A program made the position numbers and the translations under genes. Source: an uncultured Oscillospiraceae bacterium (lineage in GTDB: Bacteria > Bacillota > Clostridia > Oscillospirales > Oscillospiraceae). Taken from it: DNA of 6,075 nt. Below the pieces are notes generated by a model. The model was not told where the DNA came from and searched no databases. It worked only from the letters and a program-made list of their open reading frames with translations. The DNA is taken from NCBI GenBank assembly GCA_910587395.1, contig CAJULJ010000051.1:1131-7205 (forward strand), read 5' to 3'. Shown here piece after piece: positions 1 to 6,036 of the stretch; the stretch's first letter is position 1; the number at the start of each line of letters is the position of its first letter.

Positions 1-1099
1 CAAAGATGACGGCGCTCTCCGGACGCCACAGGTTGTACTTCAGATGGTGGCGCACCCGCCCGGCGTCGCACATGCCGGAGGCGGAAATGATCACCTTCGG
101 CGTCTTGTCGAAGTTCAGCATCTTCGACTCCTCCAGGGACTCCGTGATCCGCAGGCCGGGGAAGGAGAACATATTGGTCCCATCCTTCACCAGCTCCAGG
201 GCCTCGTCGTCCAGGTAGCCCTGGAGGTCGCCGCAGAAGATGGTGGTGGCCTTGCTGGCCAGGGGCGAGTCGATGTACACCGGGAAATTGTCCACCGAAC
301 GGACCAGCCGCTCCTGCTTGATGCGGCGCAGGAAGTAGAGGATTTCCTGGGTGCGCCCCACCGCAAAGGCGGGGATGACCACGTTGCCGCCCCGGCCCAG
401 GGTGCGGTCAATGACCTTGGCCAGCTCGGAGGTATAGCTCCACACCTCCACATGGTCCCGGTCGCCGTAGGTGGACTCCATGACCACATAGTCCGCCCGC
501 GTCAGCAGCACCGGGTCGCGGATAATCGGTTGGTTGCAGTTGCCGATGTCGCCGGAGAAGACGATGGTCTTGGTCACACCGTCCTCGGTGGCGTCGATTG
601 TGATGCTGGCGGAGCCCAGCAGATGGCCCGCGTCGGTAAAGGTGACCGTGACGCCCTCGCACAGCTCAAAGGGCACCCCATACCGGCGGGCGTGGACATA
701 GCCGGACACCCGCTCCGCGTCCGCCACGGTGTACAGGGGCTCCACCTTGCTCCGGCCGGCCCGCAGATTCTTCCGGTTTTCATAGTCCGCGTCGGACTCC
801 TGGATATATGCGCTGTCCACCAGCATGATCTCCATCAGGCGGGCGGTGACGCGGGTGCAATAGATATTGCCTTGGAAGCCCTGCTTTACCAGCAGGGGAA
901 TGCGCCCGGTATGATCGATGTGGGCATGGGTGACCAGGACGTAATCGATGGTGTTGGGGGCGAAGGGCAGCTCCCGGTTATCAATGTTGTCCTGGCCCTG
1001 CTGCAGGCCGCAGTCGATCAGGATTCGCTTTCCGTTTACCTCCAGGCAGTGGCAGCTGCCGGTGACACACTGGTCAGCGCCGAAAAAGCTGAGTTTCAT
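1..1099 (-). CDS. MBL-fold beta-CASP ribonuclease-type metallohydrolase, C-terminus beyond window
   Basis: This is the N-terminal 366 residues of a two-domain zinc-dependent nuclease of the CPSF73/TTHA0252-like beta-CASP family (COG1236 type), whose members cleave or trim RNA in the cytoplasm. The MBL metal-site motifs are visible: HAHIDH at residues 58-63, a His in DAGHLLGSA (H159) and an Asp in FSGDIG (D184). The beta-CASP part follows, with ESTYGD at 208-213, a GRTQE segment at 249-253 and SASGMCDAGRVRHHL at 339-353, whose histidines fit motif B. The last zinc-ligand motif and any RMMBL tail lie left of position 1. Two adjacent ATGs (1102 and 1099) are possible starts. I chose 1099 because AAGGAGG at 1114-1108 is then 8 nt away and the product begins MKLSFFGA. 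The gene is transcribed divergently from the CHAP gene. The family assignment is firm; the actual RNA substrate is unknown. Its motifs and N-terminus fit the COG1236 group rather than RNase J, but I could not test this. Confidence 0.93.
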   Translation of the reverse strand, partial: MKLSFFGADQCVTGSCHCLEVNGKRILIDCGLQQGQDNIDNRELPFAPNTIDYVLVTHAHIDHTGRIPLLVKQGFQGNIYCTRVTARLMEIMLVDSAYIQESDADYENRKNLRAGRSKVEPLYTVADAERVSGYVHARRYGVPFELCEGVTVTFTDAGHLLGSASITIDATEDGVTKTIVFSGDIGNCNQPIIRDPVLLTRADYVVMESTYGDRDHVEVWSYTSELAKVIDRTLGRGGNVVIPAFAVGRTQEILYFLRRIKQERLVRSVDNFPVYIDSPLASKATTIFCGDLQGYLDDEALELVKDGTNMFSFPGLRITESLEESKMLNFDKTPKVIISASGMCDAGRVRHHLKYNLWRPESAVIF

Positions 1100-1129
1100 C
1101 ATCGGGCCCTCCTTTTTTCTGATGTTCAC

Positions 1130-1158
1130 ATTGTAGCATATATCCCAGAAAATAGCAA
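1130..1158 (-). promoter_or_regulatory. Promoter of the MBL nuclease gene
   Basis: On the minus strand there is a -35 hexamer TTGCTA (1158-1153), a 17-bp spacer and a -10 hexamer TACAAT (1135-1130). The -10 is preceded by TGC, which makes it an extended -10. Transcription would start near 1123, giving a leader of about 24 nt that contains the AAGGAGG ribosome binding site. The -10 matches consensus at 5 of 6 positions and the -35 at 4 of 6. A CCAGAA/TTCTGG inverted repeat (1145-1150 and 1164-1169) straddles the -35, so a repressor site is possible but unproven. Confidence 0.75.
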
Positions 1159-1241
1159 CAGCATTCTGGAAATTTCATCAACATTGTACAACCTTCTGGC
1201 GGCAGGCCGGCAGCAAGGCGTCCGCTTCGGCGGCGTCCGGC

Positions 1242-1270
1242 TTGACGGATTTTTGCAAATGTGCTATCCT
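1242..1270 (+). promoter_or_regulatory. Promoter of the CHAP/SLH gene
   Basis: A -35 hexamer TTGACG (1242-1247, 5 of 6 consensus) is followed by a 17-bp spacer and TATCCT (1265-1270). TGC directly before the -10 gives the extended form. Transcription would start near 1277, leaving a leader of about 34 nt that carries AGGAGAG at 1294-1300, 10 nt before the ATG. The ATG codon that occurs inside this promoter at 1242-1244 cannot be the translation start of an mRNA made from it, which supports the start at 1311. Confidence 0.72.
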
Positions 1271-1310
1271 GATATCCAACAAAATCAGACAAAAGGAGAG
1301 TACTGCGTCT

Positions 1311-2810
1311 ATGAATTTCCTCCGCCTGTTCCGTTCCGCCGCCGCTTTTCTGCTGGCCGCCGTGCTGTTCAGCTCCACCGCCTGCGCCTCTTCCACCCGT
1401 TCCGCCGACGTGATTGCCGCCGCCCTGGGGGAGGTGGGCAATGCCGAGGGGCCCAACGAATACAGCAAATACGGCGAGTGGTACGGCCTGCCCAATTCCT
1501 ACTGGTGCGATATGTTCGTCTCCTGGTGTGCCATGCGGGGGAATGTCCCCGCTGACCAATTCCCCCGGCACTGCTCCTGCACCGATCATGTCAAGCGCTT
1601 TGTCCAAATGGGCAGGTACCAGGAGAGCATGGCCCGCGGAAACAACTACATCCCCCAGCAGGGCGACGTCATTTTTTTCTACAACAACACCCGTTACCCC
1701 TCCGGGTCGGTCAAGAATCACACCGGTCTGGTGCTGTATGTGGAGGACGGCTATGTGTATACCATCGAGGGCAACGCGCTGGCAAACCGCCTGGACCTCC
1801 CCTATGACATCGTGTCGGAGCAGCGGGTGGACGCCATGGAGCCGCCGGACTATGTCACCGTCAACTGCTACCCCCTGGACGCGCCCCGGATCCACGGCTA
1901 CGGCATCCCGGCCTATGGCGACCGGACGGGCCTTCCGCTGGACGGCTTTGTGGATCTGGGCCGCCACGCCCAGAGCGCGGCGGTGTTCCAGTCCCTCTGC
2001 AGCGCCGGCGTGATGGAGCCCACCAGCGCCCACACCTTTTCCCCCAACCACGGCATGACCAGGGCGGAATTTGTGCAGATGACCGTGGACTTCTTCGGCC
2101 TGCAGGGCTGCGCCCCGGAGACCGCCGCCTTTGCCGATGTGCCGCCGGAAAGCGGCGCTTATGCCGCCGTCATGGCGGCCCGCAGTGCGGGACTGCTTGA
2201 CGGCGGGGAGGACAACCGCTTCCTACCGGACCGCTACATCACCCCCCAGTCCGCCCAAACGATCCTGAACCGCGCCCTGGCCTATACGGGGCTGGCGGAG
2301 CAGTCGTTCACCTTCTCCCTGGGGGATTACAGCTATATCGTCAGCCCCTACACCATCCGGGCGGATATTGCGAAGGCTTTTGACGCCCTCTGCCGCGAGA
2401 TGCCCCTGTCCGCGGCCTTTTCCGGCGGTGTTGTTTTGAATGGGGAGGCGCGGGACTGGCCGGTCCGGCTGCTGGACGGCGTCTGCTGCGTACCTGCCGC
2501 CGCTCTGCGGGAGGCCTTCCCGGACCTGGAGCTGCCCGGCGTGCCGGGGGAGGAGCCGGAGGCGGCCGCCCGGCTGAAACCTGAGCAGGCCTTTGACAAG
2601 GAGCCTGAACCCGCCAAATGTCCGGTCCCCATGGGGAATACGGATCGGGTGCTCCCGGCGTCCGTGGCGCTGCGGAGGGGGGACGCGGCAGCAGACGCTG
2701 CCGGCTTCGCCTACCGCGGGACGCTGTACGTATCCCTGCCGGCAGCGGCAGAGCTGCTGCACCTGGAGCTGGCCCAGGAGCCGGACGCTGTGGTGCTCAC
2801 AGCGCGCTGA
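1311..2810 (+). CDS. Secreted CHAP-domain peptidoglycan hydrolase with SLH repeats
   Basis: The 499-residue product has a signal peptide at about 1-26 (positive start, hydrophobic core, ACA signal peptidase I site at 24-26). The serine at -3 makes C25 a poor lipobox. A CHAP (NlpC/P60-like) amidase/peptidase fold spans about 32-188: the probable nucleophile is Cys66 in YWCDMFVSWC, with His137 in NHTGL and EGN (153-155) completing the catalytic site. Two S-layer-homology repeats follow at about 213-263 and 274-323, with a degenerate third piece near 341-362. SLH repeats usually bind secondary cell-wall polymers, so the enzyme is probably held in the wall. Residues 372-407 and 450-499 resemble degenerate copper-amine-oxidase-N stalk repeats, joined by a Pro/Glu/Ala-rich linker. 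Substrate bond and cellular role (remodelling, separation or competition) cannot be told from sequence. In-frame translation extends upstream to 1242, but promoter, ribosome binding site and signal peptide favour 1311. The gene appears monocistronic, ending before a hairpin. Confidence 0.9.
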   Translation: MNFLRLFRSAAAFLLAAVLFSSTACASSTRSADVIAAALGEVGNAEGPNEYSKYGEWYGLPNSYWCDMFVSWCAMRGNVPADQFPRHCSCTDHVKRFVQMGRYQESMARGNNYIPQQGDVIFFYNNTRYPSGSVKNHTGLVLYVEDGYVYTIEGNALANRLDLPYDIVSEQRVDAMEPPDYVTVNCYPLDAPRIHGYGIPAYGDRTGLPLDGFVDLGRHAQSAAVFQSLCSAGVMEPTSAHTFSPNHGMTRAEFVQMTVDFFGLQGCAPETAAFADVPPESGAYAAVMAARSAGLLDGGEDNRFLPDRYITPQSAQTILNRALAYTGLAEQSFTFSLGDYSYIVSPYTIRADIAKAFDALCREMPLSAAFSGGVVLNGEARDWPVRLLDGVCCVPAAALREAFPDLELPGVPGEEPEAAARLKPEQAFDKEPEPAKCPVPMGNTDRVLPASVALRRGDAAADAAGFAYRGTLYVSLPAAAELLHLELAQEPDAVVLTAR

Positions 2811-2826
2811 ATCTGACATACAAGCA

Positions 2827-2867
2827 GGAGGTTCCGGAAAACCACGGCGCGGTTCTCCGGAACCTCC
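2827..2867 (+). terminator. Long hairpin after the CHAP/SLH gene, probable terminator
   Basis: The arms GGAGGTTCCGG (2827-2837) and CCGGAACCTCC (2857-2867) are perfectly complementary. Pairing continues inward through 2838-2843 with 2851-2856, with one A-C mismatch, to a 7-nt loop (2844-2850). It begins 16 nt after the stop codon. The downstream tail has only a weak T-rich stretch (ATTGTTTCC near 2873-2881) and not a clean U run, so the efficiency of intrinsic termination is uncertain. Confidence 0.6.
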
Positions 2868-2915
2868 CGGTCATTGTTTCCGTTCCCACTGCGCTGTCCG
2901 GAAAAAAAGTGGAGA

Positions 2916-2937
2916 TTCCTGATAATTTCCTGATAAT
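2916..2937 (+). repeat. Tandem 11-bp direct repeat, candidate operator of the downstream operon
   Basis: TTCCTGATAAT occurs twice back to back (2916-2926 and 2927-2937). A third, degenerate copy follows (2938-2948, 6 of 11 positions the same, beginning TTCC). The period is about one helical turn, so both copies face the same side of the DNA, as expected for OmpR-family dimers binding head to tail. No convincing -35 hexamer is present. A weak -10 (TACCAT, 2945-2950) would place the repeats over the -35 position, an arrangement known for activator-dependent promoters. That this is the binding site of the regulator encoded at 3856-4521 is inference. Confidence 0.5.
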
Positions 2938-2981
2938 TTCCCTGTACCATTGGCGGAAGAACTTGAAAGGAGCTTTCGTCA

Positions 2982-3845
2982 ATGGCAACATCAATCGCAG
3001 TAAAATCCAAGGCATGCCGGGGCCTGACGTCCTCCGGGCTGAAATGGGCCGCCCTGATTCTCATGGTTCTGGACCACGTCCACTACTTTTTCGGCTTCAC
3101 GGGCTGGATCCCGGAATGGTGCAGCATGCTGGGCCGGCTCTCCGCGCCATTGTTCCTGTTCTGCGCTGTGGAGGGCTTCACCCACACCCGCAGCCGGAAA
3201 AAATATTTCCTGCGGGTCTATGGCCTCTCCGTTCTGATGACCGGACTGCTGCTGCTCATGCATGTCTTTGGCCTTCTGGTCCGGCCAGACGGCTTTTACC
3301 CCATGAACGGCATGATGACCGCCTATGCCGTCCTGATGATCGTCTGGCAGGGAATCGACTGGCTGGGGGAAAAGCGGTATCTGCGCGGACTGGCGGCGGT
3401 AGTGCTGCCGCTGGCCTGGCCCGTGCTGCTGACGGCGCTGCTGTCCGGCCTCCCCGCGCTCCGGCTGCCGCTGGTAATCATCGGCTTTACGCTGGTCCCC
3501 ACGTGGAACATCAGTCTGGACGCCTGCCTCCCTGTGCTGGTGTCGGGGATCCTGCTCTACCTCTTCCGTGGAAACAGACGGCGGCAGGTCGCCGCGTTCG
3601 CCGCTTTTGAGCTGCTCTACTACCTGGTGTATATGGGCTACATGTGCGCCAGGCTGCCGGATTTCCACTGGACGCAGATGTTTACCATGTATTATGAGTG
3701 GTACGGGGTCTCTGCGGGAATCCTCATGCTGTGCTATAATGGACGCCGGGGCAGCGGACGCAAGGGATTCTTTTACGCCTTCTACCCGGCCCACATCTAT
3801 GGCTTTTACGCCTTGTCCTGGGTGCTGTATCTGCTGCTGAACTAG
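2982..3845 (+). CDS. TraX-family polytopic membrane protein, putative acyltransferase
   Basis: The 287-residue hydrophobic protein has about 8-10 predicted membrane segments. The TraX family (Pfam TraX) is recognised from SGLKWAALILMVLDH (18-32) with an Asp-His pair at 31-32, GRLSAPLFLF (51-60), EGFTHTRSRKKY (64-75) and the C-terminal FYAFYPAH block (264-271). The family is named after the F-plasmid protein that N-acetylates pilin. The many chromosomal homologues in Firmicutes have no pilin context and no settled substrate, so modification of an envelope molecule is only a hypothesis. AAAGGAG (2966-2972) lies 9 nt before the ATG. It is the first gene of an operon: the regulator gene begins 10 nt after its stop codon. 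Expression may depend on the 11-bp direct repeats upstream. No conjugation genes are nearby, so the name should not be read as evidence of a plasmid or conjugative element. Confidence 0.85.
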   Translation: MATSIAVKSKACRGLTSSGLKWAALILMVLDHVHYFFGFTGWIPEWCSMLGRLSAPLFLFCAVEGFTHTRSRKKYFLRVYGLSVLMTGLLLLMHVFGLLVRPDGFYPMNGMMTAYAVLMIVWQGIDWLGEKRYLRGLAAVVLPLAWPVLLTALLSGLPALRLPLVIIGFTLVPTWNISLDACLPVLVSGILLYLFRGNRRRQVAAFAAFELLYYLVYMGYMCARLPDFHWTQMFTMYYEWYGVSAGILMLCYNGRRGSGRKGFFYAFYPAHIYGFYALSWVLYLLLN

Positions 3846-3851
3846 GAGGAG
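3844..3851 (+). promoter_or_regulatory. Ribosome binding site of the response regulator, overlapping the traX-like stop codon
   Basis: The last two bases of the TAG stop codon of the TraX-family gene (3843-3845) are the first two of AGGAGGAG. The regulator ATG follows 4 nt after this motif, or 6 nt after its AGGAGG core. A ribosome terminating on the first gene would therefore sit on the second gene's binding site, which predicts coupled translation. Confidence 0.75.
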
Positions 3852-3855
3852 ACAA

Positions 3856-4521
3856 ATGGCGCACATCATCGCTGTGGACGACGACGCGGACCTCCGCGCA
3901 CTGTTAAAGACCGCCTTGGAGCGGGACGGCCACCAGGTGACGGTTCTGTCCTCCGGCGGGGAGATCGGGGAAAAACACTGCCGCTGGGCGGACTGCATCC
4001 TGCTGGATGTGATGATGCCCGGCGAGGACGGCTTTGCGGCCTGCCGCCGCATCCGGGAGATGGCGGACTGCCCCATCCTGTTTCTCACCGCGAAGACAGG
4101 CGAGGCAGATGTCATCACCGGCCTGGGGCTGGGTGGGGACGACTACCTCACCAAGCCCTTTCGGCTGGCGGAGCTACGGGCCAGGGTCAACGCCCACCTG
4201 CGCCGTCAGACACGTACGCCCCACAGCCGCCTGCGCCGGGGGGAGCTGGACTTTGACCTGGCCGGGCAGGCCGTTTTCTGCCGGGAGCAGCCCGTCCGGC
4301 TGACAAGAAGCGAGTTCGCCATCTGCCAGCATCTGGCGCTGCGGCCGGGACAGACCTTCACCAAGGAACAGCTCTATGAGGCGGTATTCGGGTTCGACGG
4401 CACGGGAGACCAATCGGCCATTGCCGAACACATCAAAAACATCCGCGCCAAGCTCCGGGCAGCAGGGCAGGAGCCCATTGAAACCGTGTGGGGAGTGGGG
4501 TATAAATGGAAAAGCCAGTGA
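3856..4521 (+). CDS. OmpR-family response regulator, LanR/SpaR-like
   Basis: This is a 221-residue cytoplasmic DNA-binding regulator of full family length. The receiver domain (about 2-115) has the acidic pocket D8/D9, phosphoacceptor Asp51 in LLDVMMPGEDG, Thr78 and Lys100 in DDYLTKPF, so phosphotransfer chemistry looks intact. A winged-helix domain (about 125-219) includes LTRSEF, a recognition-helix region SAIAEHIKNIRAKL and the ending ETVWGVGYKW. The HIKNIR and WGVGYKW signatures resemble regulators of lantibiotic response and immunity systems (SpaR/NisR type), which bind direct repeats spaced about 11 bp. The gene lies between the TraX-family gene and its cognate kinase, and overlaps the kinase gene by 16 nt. 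Its targets are not shown by sequence; the tandem repeat at 2916-2937 is the best local candidate. No lantibiotic or ABC transporter gene accompanies it here. Confidence 0.94.
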   Translation: MAHIIAVDDDADLRALLKTALERDGHQVTVLSSGGEIGEKHCRWADCILLDVMMPGEDGFAACRRIREMADCPILFLTAKTGEADVITGLGLGGDDYLTKPFRLAELRARVNAHLRRQTRTPHSRLRRGELDFDLAGQAVFCREQPVRLTRSEFAICQHLALRPGQTFTKEQLYEAVFGFDGTGDQSAIAEHIKNIRAKLRAAGQEPIETVWGVGYKWKSQ

Positions 4522-5876
4522 AGAAAACCATCGGCCTGGCCGCTCTCTTCTGGCGGTACCTGCTGACGGCGGGAGCAGGCATTGCGGTCCTGTCCCTGGT
4601 CTGGTGGGCGGCGCTGATGTTGCTGATGGTCCGGGCGGAATTTGTTCTGCCCGCCGGCTACGCCGCCGGCCACGCGGCGGAAACGGCGGAAATGCTGACA
4701 GCGGATTTTTCGCCGGAGGACATTCCCCATTACTACCGCTGGGCTGTGTTTACGGAGAGGGGAGGTACCATCCGCTGCGGCGGCATGAGCAGCCGCCAGC
4801 TGGAATGTGCCCGACAATCCCTGCTGCAGGGCGGCTCCAGCGCCCGCAGCTTTCCGTACACGGAGTACCACCTGATTTTCCCGCTGGAGGACGGCAGTAC
4901 GGGCGTCCTCCAATACGACTACTCTATCCCCTACGCCAGCGCTGCGCTGCAAAAAGTCCTGCCGGATTTTCAGCTGTGCGCCACGGCGGTCCTGATTGGA
5001 CTGTGGGTGCTGGCAGCCGCGCTGTGCACCCGGCATTACGCCCGGCTTCTCCGCCGGGACGCCGAGACCATTGCCGGCGCTACCCGCGCCATTGCCAACC
5101 GGCAGTTGGCGGAGCCCCTGACCGGCGCGGCAAAGGTGCGGGAGCTGGGGGAGGCCCTGGAGGCAATGGATTTGCTGCGGCAGAATCTGGGGAAGGCCCT
5201 GGAGCGGCAGTGGGCGATGGAGCAGCAGCGCCAGCGGGACCTGGCGGCGCTGGCCCACGACCTGAAGACGCCGCTGGCCATCATATGCGGCAACGGGGAG
5301 CTGCTGGCGGAGGAACCTCTGACCGCCGCCCAGCGAGACAGCGTGGACGCCATCCTCCGGGGAGCGGCCCGGCTGGAGGACTATGCGGGACGGCTGCGGG
5401 CTCTCTCTGCCGGAGAGGAGGAAGCGCCGGTATCCGCGGCGCTGGCGGACCTGTTCGACATATGGCGGGCGGCGGGCGAGGACCTGTGCGGCCCCAGAGG
5501 TATTCATTTCCTGGCGGCGGAGCCGCCCGCGCTGACATGCACCGTCCGCCGGGAGGCGGTGAACCGGGCGGTGCTGAACCTGCTGGACAACGCCGCACGT
5601 TTTGCCGGCCAGGGCGGCAGGGTCCGTTTGACCGTCCGGGCCGAGGGGGATATGCTGTCGGTCACTGTAGCGGATACCGGGCCTGGCTTCGAGCCTGAGG
5701 CCCTTGCCAGGGCCGGACGGGAGCTGTTTACCGGCTCTGCCAGCCGCCCGCAGGACGGGCATACCGGCTGGGGACTGTTTTATGCCCGGCAGGCGGCGCG
5801 GGACCACGGCGGGGAGCTGAACCTCCGGAACACGGCCTGCGGCGGGGAGGCGGAGCTGCGGCTGCCGCTTCGGTAA
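4506..5876 (+). CDS. Membrane sensor histidine kinase, LanK-like, partner of the response regulator
   Basis: The 456-residue kinase has transmembrane segments at about 12-42 and 157-175 enclosing an extracytoplasmic domain of roughly 110 residues. A HAMP-like linker and coiled region follow (about 176-245). The dimerisation/phosphoacceptor helix has His251 in LAALAHDLKTPLA. The ATPase domain carries the N box (N358 and N362 in LNLLDNAARFA), the G1 box DTGPGF (390-395) and the G2 region GHTGWGL (418-424). All catalytic elements are therefore present. The sensor domain holds two cysteines ten residues apart (C91, C101), which could form a disulfide. The signal is unknown; cell-envelope stress or an antimicrobial peptide is suggested only by resemblance to lantibiotic-system kinases. 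The ATG at 4506 overlaps the regulator's end by 16 nt, with GGGAG 10 nt upstream. A GTG at 4518 is an in-frame alternative with weaker support. The pair is surely cotranscribed. Confidence 0.94.
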   Translation: MEKPVKKTIGLAALFWRYLLTAGAGIAVLSLVWWAALMLLMVRAEFVLPAGYAAGHAAETAEMLTADFSPEDIPHYYRWAVFTERGGTIRCGGMSSRQLECARQSLLQGGSSARSFPYTEYHLIFPLEDGSTGVLQYDYSIPYASAALQKVLPDFQLCATAVLIGLWVLAAALCTRHYARLLRRDAETIAGATRAIANRQLAEPLTGAAKVRELGEALEAMDLLRQNLGKALERQWAMEQQRQRDLAALAHDLKTPLAIICGNGELLAEEPLTAAQRDSVDAILRGAARLEDYAGRLRALSAGEEEAPVSAALADLFDIWRAAGEDLCGPRGIHFLAAEPPALTCTVRREAVNRAVLNLLDNAARFAGQGGRVRLTVRAEGDMLSVTVADTGPGFEPEALARAGRELFTGSASRPQDGHTGWGLFYARQAARDHGGELNLRNTACGGEAELRLPLR

Positions 5877-5880
5877 CGCC

Positions 5881-5939
5881 GGCAGGTTGCTGGCGGGGCC
5901 TCTCCGCCGCGGCTGACTGAGGGGGGCCAGCAACCTGCC
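5881..5939 (+). terminator. 14-bp perfect inverted repeat closing the TraX-regulator-kinase operon
   Basis: The arms GGCAGGTTGCTGGC (5881-5894) and GCCAGCAACCTGCC (5926-5939) are exact complements separated by 31 nt. The loop may form a small inner stem (CCTC 5899-5902 with GAGG 5919-5922). The repeat starts 5 nt after the kinase stop codon, which favours a transcription-ending or 3'-protecting RNA hairpin. No T run follows directly: the first T-rich stretch is about 20 nt on and belongs to the promoter region of the tRNA. It may act as a factor-assisted terminator or an mRNA stabiliser. Confidence 0.55.
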
Positions 5940-5950
5940 ATCGGCTCAGG

Positions 5951-6011
5951 CAAAAATATTTTGGATTTTTGAAAATTTGCTCTTGACAAAATCCGCGCGT
6001 CCTGCTATAAT
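5951..6011 (+). promoter_or_regulatory. Consensus promoter of the tRNA-Thr gene with upstream AT-rich element
   Basis: TTGACA (5983-5988), a 17-bp spacer and TATAAT (6006-6011) match the sigma-A consensus at all 12 positions. TGC before the -10 makes it extended as well. The stretch 5951-5980 contains phased A and T tracts typical of an UP element. The start site should be near 6018-6019, possibly the G at 6019. A GC-containing discriminator follows the -10. This strength is typical of stable-RNA genes and fits the tRNA that begins at 6037. Confidence 0.92.
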
Positions 6012-6036
6012 GCGTTCTGTTGCCGGTCATAACCGT

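Noticed and set aside
1217..1239. Direct repeat GGCGTCCG (1217-1224 and 1232-1239) and a CCGC-TTCG-GCGG hairpin upstream of the CHAP promoter
   Set aside because: The motifs are short and GC-rich in a GC-rich genome, and they lie upstream of the predicted transcription start, so an RNA hairpin role is unlikely. I cannot separate them from chance.
1242..1310. Upstream ATG extending the CHAP protein by 23 residues
   Set aside because: This ATG lies inside the predicted -35 element, and using it would bury the signal peptide. The ATG at 1311 has a ribosome binding site and starts directly with the signal sequence.
44..1555. A long plus-strand open frame (about 500 codons) opposite the nuclease gene
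   Set aside because: Its translation has no recognisable domain. It lies antisense to a gene with clear MBL and beta-CASP motifs and runs through the divergent promoter region. GC-rich coding DNA commonly leaves such open antisense frames.
2982..3845. TraX homology as a sign of a conjugative plasmid or integrative element
   Set aside because: No relaxase, type IV secretion, integrase or pilin gene is visible, and chromosomal TraX-family proteins are common in Firmicutes.
4376..5698. Plus-strand open frame of 440 codons overlapping the kinase in another frame
   Set aside because: The Gly/Pro/Arg-rich translation is typical of a frame-shifted reading of GC-rich DNA. The kinase frame carries all expected histidine-kinase boxes.
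2982..5876. A lantibiotic biosynthesis or immunity locus
   Set aside because: Only the regulator and kinase resemble those systems. There is no precursor peptide, LanB/C/M, protease or ABC transporter in the window.
4374..5933. A long minus-strand open frame (about 519 codons) opposite the regulator and kinase
   Set aside because: The composition is Arg/Gln/Pro/Gly-rich without family features, there is no good ribosome binding site, and it overlaps two genes with intact catalytic motifs.
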